DNA of 48,172 nucleotides from a virus: the IMG/VR virus record IMGVR_UViG_3300009173_001511, positions 1 to 48,172 of that record; one strand, given 5' to 3'. The number at the start of each line of letters is the position of its first letter. The first letter of the stretch is position 1. The translations under genes and the position numbers were made by a program. This document shows, piece after piece, positions 15,147-22,019 of the stretch. The notes beneath the pieces were generated by a model. The model was not told where the DNA came from. It did not search any database and was given only the letters and a program-made list of their open reading frames with translations.

Positions 15147-15577
15147 TAATGGAATTACAAGATTTACAAGAGTACAGTTTCAAACCGGCGGGCAATATCT
15201 ATCTTGACGGAGACGAGGTCAAATTCAAGATAGATGACCCAGAATTTAAATTGCCACAGGGGCAGGTATACGCCTGGGTAGTTGGCGATATGGTTGTTTA
15301 CATAGGTATGGCAAGCAAAGGAATCAACAAGCGTCTAAGCGAACATCGCGGAGGATGGCGCGGCGGAAGTGCCACTGGGATTAGTAAAGCGAAACTGATA
15401 AGAGAGACAATCCGTAGTGGGCAAGAGATTAAAGTATACGGTAGAGTTTGTGATAGCATCAAACAGTCGTATACGTTACTTGGAGAGCAGGTTACACGTG
15501 AAATTAATTTAGTGGATCAAGAAGAGGATGCACTACTTAAACAGTTTAAGCCTGTATGGAATACCAATGGGAAATAA
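15143..15577 (+). CDS. GIY-YIG-like domain protein
   Basis: A 144-residue protein. QVYAWVVGDMVVYIGMASKG followed by INKRLSEHRGGWRGGS fits the GIY-YIG nuclease core: the Y-x-W/VYIG strands, then Arg/His in the following helix. The catalytic Glu could be the one in LLGEQVTREI. The start at 15143 gives an ATGA overlap; ATG 15149 is also possible. It may be a small endonuclease rather than a complete homing enzyme, since no DNA-binding domain follows. Confidence 0.65.
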   Translation: MIMELQDLQEYSFKPAGNIYLDGDEVKFKIDDPEFKLPQGQVYAWVVGDMVVYIGMASKGINKRLSEHRGGWRGGSATGISKAKLIRETIRSGQEIKVYGRVCDSIKQSYTLLGEQVTREINLVDQEEDALLKQFKPVWNTNGK

Positions 15578-15578
15578 T

Positions 15579-16019
15579 ATGGCAGACGTAATTTTTGATG
15601 TGGATGGTACGTTAATGAACATTGACCATCGACGCCACCATGTTGAGCAGAGACCGAAAGACTGGAAAGCCTTTCGTGAGGACATGATTCACGACACTCC
15701 GAATAAGGATGTTGTGATGATGGCCAAACTGTTGGAAGAGGCAGGGCACCGTATTATCATTGCTACAGGGCGCCTTGAGGAAGACAAGGAGTTAACGCTC
15801 AAGCAATTGAAAGATGCTGGCGTTAAATACAGCCTGGCATTGTTTCGCGGTATGTGGGAGAAATACTCGGCCGATAACGATATCAAAGAAAATATGCTCG
15901 TGGATATGGAGAAGTTAGGATTCAATCCTACGATGGCATTTGACGACAGAGACAGAGTAGTAAGCATGTGGAGGGCGAATGGCCTCCGTGTATTCCAAGT
16001 AGACAAGGGCGACTTCTAA
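15579..16019 (+). CDS. HAD phosphatase, T4 PseT 3'-phosphatase-like
   Basis: A 146-residue HAD-fold protein. DVIFDVDGTLMNIDHRR holds the nucleophile DxD, IIIATGR the second motif, and MAFDDRDRVVSMWRANGL the metal-binding DD. The layout (HRRHHV, then FREDM and PN) matches the C-terminal 3'-phosphatase domain of T4 polynucleotide kinase, without the kinase. GGGAAA precedes the ATG at 15579; a longer start at 15567 is possible. It could repair RNA/DNA 3' ends or hydrolyse nucleotides. Confidence 0.8.
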   Translation: MADVIFDVDGTLMNIDHRRHHVEQRPKDWKAFREDMIHDTPNKDVVMMAKLLEEAGHRIIIATGRLEEDKELTLKQLKDAGVKYSLALFRGMWEKYSADNDIKENMLVDMEKLGFNPTMAFDDRDRVVSMWRANGLRVFQVDKGDF

Positions 16020-16096
16020 TGAAAGCAGTAGGCGTTTTTATGCTATTGTTATTAGGATTGGTTGCTGTAATTTATACATTGCATATAATGATGTAA
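16019..16096 (+). CDS. 25-residue single-helix membrane peptide
   Basis: ATG at 16019 overlaps the phosphatase stop (TAATG), and the frame encodes MKAVGVFMLLLLGLVAVIYT plus a few residues before TAA. It is almost entirely one transmembrane helix. The position between two coupled genes supports translation. Tiny membrane peptides are common in T4-like phages. Confidence 0.5.
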   Translation: MKAVGVFMLLLLGLVAVIYTLHIMM

Positions 16097-16104
16097 GGAG
16101 ACTT

Positions 16105-16311
16105 ATGAGCACCAATATAGATGTGTTTGCCCCACAGAAGCAGAGTGAGTTAAGCCGGTTACATATGAGAGTCACTGAGTTAGAAGAGAATGTAGCCAAG
16201 TTAACGGCACTTGTTGATACACTAACACAACATGATGAAAGAAACGAACTTTACGGGCCGAGAAAAGCCTATCACTTAGCCGACGATACTAAGTGGGGCG
16301 GGAGCGATTAA
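16105..16311 (+). CDS. Small coiled-coil protein
   Basis: A 68-residue protein with a heptad pattern in residues about 16-43 (LHMRVTELEENVAKLTALVD), probably a short parallel coiled coil. AAGGAG precedes the ATG. SlyX-like proteins have a similar look, but I would not assign it. TAATG coupling leads to the next gene. Confidence 0.72.
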   Translation: MSTNIDVFAPQKQSELSRLHMRVTELEENVAKLTALVDTLTQHDERNELYGPRKAYHLADDTKWGGSD

Positions 16312-16586
16312 TGGACAAGCAAGAACTAATGAGCAAACTCGAGGATATGAATGAGGAGGCTCATCAGTCTGCTATGGCAACTTGGGTTGAGGCAGACAGA
16401 TTAGAAGCTGATGATCTGTTAGACGAAGCAGAGGCAAAAAGAGAAGAAGCAAGCGAAGAACAGGCAGAATATTTTGAAAGTCTGTTTGATCAATTGCCCG
16501 GAGATGAACAAGAAGCAGTTTGGAATTATGTAGAGATTGACCCAGACGGTTTCGGAGAGCAATTTTTTCAATGGTATCAAGACTAG
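16311..16586 (+). CDS. Highly acidic helical protein
   Basis: A 91-residue protein packed with Glu, Asp and Ala (about residues 20-55), helical, with net strong negative charge. The ATG at 16311 overlaps the previous stop by one base. Such acidic small proteins in phages may mimic nucleic acid, but no evidence beyond charge is seen. Confidence 0.7.
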   Translation: MDKQELMSKLEDMNEEAHQSAMATWVEADRLEADDLLDEAEAKREEASEEQAEYFESLFDQLPGDEQEAVWNYVEIDPDGFGEQFFQWYQD

Positions 16587-16595
16587 GAGAAGACA

Positions 16596-16835
16596 ATGAG
16601 TGATTATGATACACCAAGATGTACCTACAAGAAGTTATTCCCAATAGATGAGTTTGGTCGGCCGGGCGGGTTTTATTCGCTTGCTGACTTACCCATTAGT
16701 CGTGACAAGGTACTTGTCCGCGAGGGAACTGTGATAGCAATGGATAGTGAAACACAGGTATACGAGGTTAAAGATAGTGCGAAGGGTTGGACTTTTATAC
16801 TTCCGATGAAAGACGTCGACATTATTGAAGAATAA
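16596..16835 (+). CDS. Small protein, unknown
   Basis: A 79-residue mostly beta-looking protein (KVLVREGTVIAMDSETQVYE, then WTFILPMKDVDII). AGGAG precedes the ATG. It is the last gene of the block read from the promoter at 14056 and is followed by a new promoter. Confidence 0.7.
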   Translation: MSDYDTPRCTYKKLFPIDEFGRPGGFYSLADLPISRDKVLVREGTVIAMDSETQVYEVKDSAKGWTFILPMKDVDIIEE

Positions 16836-16845
16836 TACAAAACAC

Positions 16846-16874
16846 TTGACAATATACCCAAGATCGTGTATCAT
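16846..16874 (+). promoter_or_regulatory. Sigma-70-type promoter
   Basis: TTGACA (16846-16851), 17-base spacer and TATCAT (16869-16874). A leader of about 80 bases follows. Within it GCAGA and TCTGC can pair around a 7-base loop near 16923-16939. The unit ends at the terminator 17225-17256, so this promoter seems to serve one gene. Confidence 0.65.
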
Positions 16875-16960
16875 AGTATATTGTTGTAGTAAAGATTTCC
16901 ACTTTATGTGGGATAGGGTAAGGCAGACCCTTAATCTGCTATTTAGAAAAGGAGTCATAT

Positions 16961-17215
16961 ATGACAACCAAAACAGCAAAGGTGCTCACAGCACTACAGG
17001 AAGGCCAGGAACTAACCTCCGCGCAGATCTCTGCACGTTGGAATGTTGGGAACCCCGGTGCGCTCATTCAGAGCCTCCGTTTCCAAGGTCACCCGGTCTA
17101 TACCAACGCCCGCGTTGATACAAAAGGACGCACGTCCAACAAGTATCGAATGGGTACGGCATCACGTGCCGTAGTTGGCGCCGGTTACCGCGCTATTGCT
17201 AACGGTTCTGCGTAA
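16961..17215 (+). CDS. Small winged-helix-like DNA-binding protein
   Basis: An 84-residue protein with QELTSAQISARWNVGNPGAL, a helix-turn-helix, followed by YTNARVDTKGRTSNKYRMG, likely the wing. Very similar small proteins occur in T4-like marine phages. It is flanked by its own promoter and a strong terminator and has GC-rich coding, all consistent with an abundant early regulator. AAGGAG lies before the ATG. Confidence 0.75.
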   Translation: MTTKTAKVLTALQEGQELTSAQISARWNVGNPGALIQSLRFQGHPVYTNARVDTKGRTSNKYRMGTASRAVVGAGYRAIANGSA

Positions 17216-17224
17216 GCAACAATC

Positions 17225-17256
17225 ATGGGGGGCGCAATGCCCCCCATACTTTTCTT
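17225..17256 (+). terminator. Strong intrinsic terminator
   Basis: ATGGGGGGC and GCCCCCCAT form a 9-bp GC-rich stem around GCAAT, followed by ACTTTTCTT. It lies ten bases after the winged-helix gene stop and closes that transcription unit. Confidence 0.88.
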
Positions 17257-17281
17257 AAACTCTCAACTACAGGATAACATA

Positions 17282-17335
17282 ATGGAAGCGTTATGTCTTG
17301 TAATGCTCGTATTGGCATTACACGTTTTTCTTTAA
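17282..17335 (+). CDS. Possible 17-residue hydrophobic peptide
   Basis: ATG at 17282, with AGGA about eight bases upstream, opens a frame encoding MEALCLVMLVLALHVFL and TAA. It is a bare membrane helix. Position just behind a terminator and the short length leave it doubtful. Confidence 0.25.
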   Translation: MEALCLVMLVLALHVFL

Positions 17336-17369
17336 TAGAAAACTACATGCCACATTAGCGACAAACATC

Positions 17370-17948
17370 ATGAAACCCAACATTGTTACACCGTTACTAT
17401 ACAAAGGTCAAGAATTCTTTCAGTATGGAGTTGATAAAAATACTGGGGATATTTGGAGTCGTAAAAGAAGAAAACAGCCGACTAGTATTAAAACTAATCT
17501 TTATACTGATAAAAACGAGGATACATGGCTACGTTTGTCTGAGGCCCAACGTAATCCTAAAAATTTAAAAGTAAGTTATCCGTGTGTTGGTCTATATAGT
17601 AAAGAACATTTTCCAGATCTTAGTAGTCATAGTTTAACAATTAATGTTCATATATTAGCATGTGAAACTTTGAAACCATGTCCAAGACCACGTGGGGTAA
17701 GTGAAAAAGAATGGAGAACAACCCCCAATACTGTCAAAAAAGCATGTCGTGATTTGTGGCAAGTTAATCATATAGATCATGATAAACAAAATCATCATCC
17801 TAGTAATTTAGAGTGGACTACTGCAAAAGAAAATTCTCAAGCGGCAGTAGCACATTATGCATCAGCTAAAACAATTGAAAGGAAAACATTGGTAAGAGAG
17901 AAAATGGCGAAAAAGGAAAAAAATAATTTTAAAGATCTTTATTATTAA
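17370..17948 (+). CDS. HNH homing-type endonuclease
   Basis: A 192-residue HNH endonuclease. H94 in NVHILACETL, N133-H134 in VNHIDHDKQNHHPSNLEWT and the final N of KENSQ form the HNH core, typical of free-standing phage homing nucleases. The basic C-terminus (KTIERKTLVREKMAKKEK) may bind DNA. Its end overlaps the 3' end of the convergent minus gene by 20 bases. It stands at the left edge of an opposite-strand cassette, the usual place for a nuclease that helped move it. Confidence 0.87.
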   Translation: MKPNIVTPLLYKGQEFFQYGVDKNTGDIWSRKRRKQPTSIKTNLYTDKNEDTWLRLSEAQRNPKNLKVSYPCVGLYSKEHFPDLSSHSLTINVHILACETLKPCPRPRGVSEKEWRTTPNTVKKACRDLWQVNHIDHDKQNHHPSNLEWTTAKENSQAAVAHYASAKTIERKTLVREKMAKKEKNNFKDLYY

Positions 17949-18675
17949 ATATTTCCCACAATCCTATATCAGGTTCCAAGTATTCTTTAATACAAGATAA
18001 ATCTCCATTTATATGTTCATAAACTAATTTAAAAACTTTTTCCTCTATTAGTTTTCTGTCGTTTTTTTCAGTTCGTTCTGGCTCAATTGGTTTAAATCCA
18101 TCAGGCCAAATAAATTCAATTGCTTTGAATGCTTGTGTATGTTTTTCCTTCACTATGTTATGAAAATTATCTATATCAGAAATATGTAATATTTCATATG
18201 AGAGATTGTATTTTGATATTAGTTTTATAATATCCATTTGTAATTTAACATGATAGTCCCACTTGTACATGTCTATTTGTTCTAAAAAAGAAAACAACAA
18301 TTCATTAACAGCATCTTCTGGAGTAACAGATAATATTTTTCTAAAATCTACTTCACCAGCGGCTGGACTGGGTGTTAACTTAGTTGCATTACGATCAATA
18401 CCTTCTATTTCTCCGTGCCAGTATACTGGTCTTAAATTACTGATAATTTCACAAAAGCCTTTTATAAATTTTACTACTGGATCTTGAATAAAAACGTAAG
18501 TAATACTATCTTTATGAACTGATGAGTTTGCTATTTGTTTATAAGTACAATTTATAAATTCATACTCTAGTAACCATTTGTGTAGTCTTGTACTACCGTT
18601 TTTGCCAATGGTTTGCACACAAAAAGGCAAACAATCCTCATCTTTGATGTTATGAGCCCAAATCTGTTGTGTCAT
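17929..18675 (-). CDS. Sulfotransferase-like protein
   Basis: A 248-residue protein. TIGKNGSTRLHKWL (about 22-35) resembles the 5'-phosphosulfate loop of PAPS sulfotransferases (KNGST), and VFIQDPVVKFIKGF (61-74) the 3'-phosphate loop where most members have RDP. The Arg-to-Gln change could affect PAPS binding. Last gene of a three-gene minus-strand group, overlapping the amidinotransferase by 26 bases. Substrate unknown; a second, different member is at 37587-38234. Confidence 0.65.
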   Translation of the reverse strand: MTQQIWAHNIKDEDCLPFCVQTIGKNGSTRLHKWLLEYEFINCTYKQIANSSVHKDSITYVFIQDPVVKFIKGFCEIISNLRPVYWHGEIEGIDRNATKLTPSPAAGEVDFRKILSVTPEDAVNELLFSFLEQIDMYKWDYHVKLQMDIIKLISKYNLSYEILHISDIDNFHNIVKEKHTQAFKAIEFIWPDGFKPIEPERTEKNDRKLIEEKVFKLVYEHINGDLSCIKEYLEPDIGLWEIFNNKDL

Positions 18676-19663
18676 CTCTATGTGTCTCTAACGTGATACA
18701 AGTTATCCCTTGATTGAAAAAATGACAATATTTAAAGGGAATAAAAACAGGTTCTATTTCGTACTTATCAAATTGCTGTAACAGTGTTTTATTAGTTTTA
18801 TGATGATCATATAGTAAAAGTTTATGCTCATTTATAGATAAAAGATTTACAAGTAAATTAGTATTTTCATGATCATCATCTTGTATATTATCGTGAATAA
18901 ATTCTTGTTGTTTACTAATCTCTGTATCACTCGTTCCTAGATTAATAAATTCCCAATCCTTAAAATACTTTGGGAAATCTTTTTTAGAATGATATGTGGC
19001 AACTAATCCTGGACGCACAATACACATATGGGCATCTAAATGTCCTATAAACTGCTTACCCATCTTATGGATTGTGTATTCATTCCCCAATATATCTTGT
19101 AGCCATCGTATACCTAACTCGTTTGAAGTGACTTGAGTGCTAACAAAAATGTCGTTATTGTGTTGTATAACACTGGCGCTCTCTAGCAGAGGTTCATAAT
19201 TTGTGGTGTATATGGATGTATCTATATGATATGATTCTTCTCCTAATAATGGCTTTGGCATCGATATCCACTTTGCACCACTCTTGAAATAGTCAATCAT
19301 TATATCTTTATACGCCCAATGCTCAAAATAGCGGAAGCGGGAAATAGGTGCTGACTCTATAATAGTATCACCTATTATTAAGAATATATCTCGTGGTGCC
19401 ATTGGGTAACGCGAACCAAGTTCTGTCCATAATGGAGTTTGTATTTCATTATCATACTTTAACTTATTTGATGGACGATATACTTTTACCCCTTCTGCTT
19501 CTAATGTAGATTGTATATCTAAAAAATCATCTTGGGTTTGTTTTAATATATATTCTACCTTATGTTGTTTGTATGGTGGTAAATGCTTTAAAAAATCAAA
19601 ACTAATATCACCAAGTAACACTTCTTTTAATTGAGAATATGTATTATTAACTTCTAAAATCAT
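18650..19663 (-). CDS. Amidinotransferase (AGAT-like)
   Basis: A 337-residue enzyme. APRDIFLIIGDTIIES, then RYFEHWAYKD, NDIFVSTQVTSNELGIRWLQ, GHLDAHMCIVRPG and QGITCITLETHRD follow L-arginine:glycine amidinotransferase block by block, with D171, H208 and C322 as the likely triad. It would move an amidino group from arginine to an amine acceptor. The acceptor cannot be told. It overlaps the upstream gene by four bases and the downstream one by 26. Confidence 0.87.
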   Translation of the reverse strand: MILEVNNTYSQLKEVLLGDISFDFLKHLPPYKQHKVEYILKQTQDDFLDIQSTLEAEGVKVYRPSNKLKYDNEIQTPLWTELGSRYPMAPRDIFLIIGDTIIESAPISRFRYFEHWAYKDIMIDYFKSGAKWISMPKPLLGEESYHIDTSIYTTNYEPLLESASVIQHNNDIFVSTQVTSNELGIRWLQDILGNEYTIHKMGKQFIGHLDAHMCIVRPGLVATYHSKKDFPKYFKDWEFINLGTSDTEISKQQEFIHDNIQDDDHENTNLLVNLLSINEHKLLLYDHHKTNKTLLQQFDKYEIEPVFIPFKYCHFFNQGITCITLETHRDDTTDLGS

Positions 19664-20163
19664 TTATGATGCCTGCGTTGCAATTTGGGATTACGTAAAA
19701 TTATTCTTTCCACAAACATTAAATCATCTATATTATCTTTGCTGACTCTTGAAGAATTTAACTCAGATTGTATTTTGTATTCATAATACATTTTGCCGTA
19801 CCATCCCATAATACCTCCATGGTTGATTAAGTTATCTGTAATTTCTTGTTCATGCTCTTTCATCCATAAGGTTTGGGTAGGGATATAATCTCCCTCATTA
19901 ATGAATATCTTTTGAGAATTGATTTTAATATTCTCTATTTTTAAATATTTTACAGCTGGTTCATGCTCTGCTTGATATTGCTCAAATTTGAATATTATAT
20001 TATTTTTTCCGTTTGCGGAGTATTCTTTCTCGATTTCTACATGATGCAGAGTTGTAGCATCGTCTGTCAGCACATCACTCCACAGAGTTTCTTCATTAAT
20101 CATAATACTCACGTATGAGCGATAATCAGGACTATATACAGCGAAATCTATGTTATGGAGCAT
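19660..20163 (-). CDS. Unknown protein, first gene of minus-strand cassette
   Basis: A 167-residue protein with a beta-rich N-terminal 90 residues (FAVYSPDYRSYVSIMINEET, later NNIIFKFEQYQ) that could be a carbohydrate-binding-like sandwich, and a helical tail. It ends in HHK. No clear promoter is visible on the minus strand upstream. It is translationally coupled to the amidinotransferase. Confidence 0.68.
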   Translation of the reverse strand: MLHNIDFAVYSPDYRSYVSIMINEETLWSDVLTDDATTLHHVEIEKEYSANGKNNIIFKFEQYQAEHEPAVKYLKIENIKINSQKIFINEGDYIPTQTLWMKEHEQEITDNLINHGGIMGWYGKMYYEYKIQSELNSSRVSKDNIDDLMFVERIILRNPKLQRRHHK

Positions 20164-20219
20164 CTAATATTTACTGATTTTCTGGGCCAAAATCACATAT
20201 CTGGAAAAGCTCAATGAAA

Positions 20220-20265
20220 TCAATGACTTAAAAAATGTGAAAAAATCAATGAATTCAAGCACTTA
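20220..20265 (+). promoter_or_regulatory. Duplicated upstream element, second occurrence
   Basis: TCAATGACTTA (20220-20230) and TCAAGCACTTA (20255-20265) start 35 bases apart. The second ends 15 bases before the -35 box, exactly as at 14041/14056. The intergenic space 20164-20343 holds nothing else that I can recognise. Confidence 0.55.
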
Positions 20266-20279
20266 TCGGCTCAAAAAGG

Positions 20280-20307
20280 TAGACTTTTGACGCCGATATG
20301 CTATAAT
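20280..20307 (+). promoter_or_regulatory. Sigma-70-type early promoter
   Basis: TAGACT (20280-20285), 16-base spacer and TATAAT (20302-20307), with the same flanking AAAAAGGTAGAC and GCTATAATAGT as the promoter at 14056. It would transcribe the gene pair from 20344. Confidence 0.72.
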
Positions 20308-20343
20308 AGTAGAACAAGTTAAGGAATCAATAGGAACCCAAGT

Positions 20344-20754
20344 ATGATACCAAAACGAGATACAGCAGATCGCATATATGAGTATATGACCGTAGTGCAA
20401 ACCATGAACGACAATTACTGGAAGTTGATGGGATATACACATGGCCCAGCCAACGAAGTTGATGTGATTTTTGGCAAGAAATACGCGAAAGTCGTTTGTA
20501 TGAACCGCCACTATGTTACTGGCGATCCTGCCGTTGTTGGCGAAGATAACACCAAAGTGGCGTACGGACAGACGACTGTCCACAGTTTCGTGAATATGGA
20601 AAATGGCGACATTTTGAAGGGTAGTTGGAAGGCTCCCGTCAAGAATGGCGTTCGGGGCAACATTAACGCTGATGACATTGGCGCGAGTTGCATTAACGAG
20701 TATGGCCCGATTTATCTCACAGGTGGATCCAAAGGCCGGAAGGGACTTATATAA
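20344..20754 (+). CDS. Unknown early phage protein
   Basis: A 136-residue, mixed alpha/beta protein without a recognised motif. It begins about 30 bases after the predicted transcription start and ends in a one-base overlap with the MoxR ATPase gene (TAATG). GC content is visibly above that of the AT-rich neighbours. Its coupling to MoxR suggests a common task, which is inference. Confidence 0.72.
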   Translation: MIPKRDTADRIYEYMTVVQTMNDNYWKLMGYTHGPANEVDVIFGKKYAKVVCMNRHYVTGDPAVVGEDNTKVAYGQTTVHSFVNMENGDILKGSWKAPVKNGVRGNINADDIGASCINEYGPIYLTGGSKGRKGLI

Positions 20755-21881
20755 TGGCACAGACAGCACAGGCCGAAGTTCGAACCGTTACTTTGCGCGA
20801 AGCAGAGAAATCAATTCGTCGCGCGATGAGGCGGAAGCGACCAGTATTTGTATGGGGGCCTCCAGGCATTGGTAAGAGTGACCTTATGTGGCAGATTACT
20901 GACACATTTGTGAATGGTTTACTTATTGACCTGCGTATGGCTTTAATGGAACCCACCGATTTGCGTGGCATTCCGTATTACAATCAAGCATTGAACACAA
21001 TGTCCTGGGCACCTCCGGTTGATCTTCCCTCGGCAGAACAGGCCGCGGAACATGACGTCATCATATTGTTTTTGGACGAGTTAAACTCTGCTCCGATGGC
21101 GACACAGGCGGCCGCGTATCAGTTGATACTTAACAGGCGAATTGGTACTTACCATTTGCCCGAGAACGTGGTTATTGTAGCGGCAGGGAACCGTGAGACT
21201 GACAGAGGTGTCACTTACAGAATGCCCTCCCCGTTGGCAAACCGTTTCGTCCATATTGAAGTAGCCGCTGATTTTGATGTGTGGCAGGAATGGGCAGTGG
21301 AACATGAAGTTCATCCTGATGTATTGGGTTATCTCACCTTCGCAAAGAACGATCTTTACAATTTTGATCCGGGTAGCAACGAACGCTCGTTTGCCACTCC
21401 TCGATCCTGGGTGTTTGTAAGTGAGTTACTTCGAGACGAAGAAGGTGATCCTGAAATGGTGGAGAGCGAAATTACAGACTTGGTTGCTGGCACAGTTGGT
21501 GAAGGCCTGGCTGTCAAGTTTAACGCTCACCGCAAGCATTCAGGTAAATTGCCCAACCCGTCAGATATACTTGACGGCACGGTAACCAAACTTGAAGTGA
21601 AAGAGGTTTCTGCAATGTACTCGCTAACCATCTCGATGTGTTATGAGTTACGTGATGCCTACAAGAAGGCAAAGAAGCAGAATCCTGGTAAGGAGTGGCA
21701 TGCGATGTGCGACAACTTCTTCCGCTTCATGATGGATAACTTCCTGACAGAAGTGACGGTAATGGGTGCAAAGATGGCCCTTACGAACTACAACCTGCCG
21801 CTAGTGCCTGGTAAACTCAAGTCGTTTGATGAGTTCCATAAGCGGTTTGGAAAGTACGTTATTTCAGCAATGGAAGGGTAG
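20754..21881 (+). CDS. MoxR-family AAA+ ATPase
   Basis: A 375-residue AAA+ protein. Walker A is GPPGIGKS (35-42), Walker B LFLDEL (105-110), sensor region VIVAAGNRETDRG, and ANRFVHIEV the sensor/arginine-finger stretch. MoxR ATPases act as chaperones or remodelers together with VWA-domain partners; such a partner is the next gene. A hairpin and promoter lie between them. The client is unknown. Confidence 0.92.
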   Translation: MAQTAQAEVRTVTLREAEKSIRRAMRRKRPVFVWGPPGIGKSDLMWQITDTFVNGLLIDLRMALMEPTDLRGIPYYNQALNTMSWAPPVDLPSAEQAAEHDVIILFLDELNSAPMATQAAAYQLILNRRIGTYHLPENVVIVAAGNRETDRGVTYRMPSPLANRFVHIEVAADFDVWQEWAVEHEVHPDVLGYLTFAKNDLYNFDPGSNERSFATPRSWVFVSELLRDEEGDPEMVESEITDLVAGTVGEGLAVKFNAHRKHSGKLPNPSDILDGTVTKLEVKEVSAMYSLTISMCYELRDAYKKAKKQNPGKEWHAMCDNFFRFMMDNFLTEVTVMGAKMALTNYNLPLVPGKLKSFDEFHKRFGKYVISAMEG

Positions 21882-21893
21882 AATACTTGGGAA

Positions 21894-21933
21894 GGCAGGC
21901 AGGAACGGGTGCAATGCCTCAGTACTGCCTGCC
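21894..21933 (+). terminator. Hairpin after the MoxR gene
   Basis: GGCAGGCAG (21894-21902) and CTGCCTGCC (21925-21933) form a perfect 9-bp stem around a 22-base loop. There is no T-run behind it, so it is either a weak terminator or a processing/stability hairpin. The next promoter element begins four bases later. Confidence 0.5.
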
Positions 21934-21936
21934 AAT

Positions 21937-21990
21937 TCAAACACTTAGAGCATTATTTTCCGTGACAGATCAGCAGATAAATGCTATAAT
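21937..21990 (+). promoter_or_regulatory. Early-type promoter with single upstream element
   Basis: TCAAACACTTA (21937-21947), GTGACA (21962-21967), 17-base spacer and TATAAT (21985-21990). The upstream element lies 37 bases before the -10, against 36 in the other two promoters of this type. The leader to the VWA gene is only about 23 bases. Confidence 0.65.
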
Positions 21991-22019
21991 ATAAGTATAT
22001 TAAATGGTAATATAAGCAT

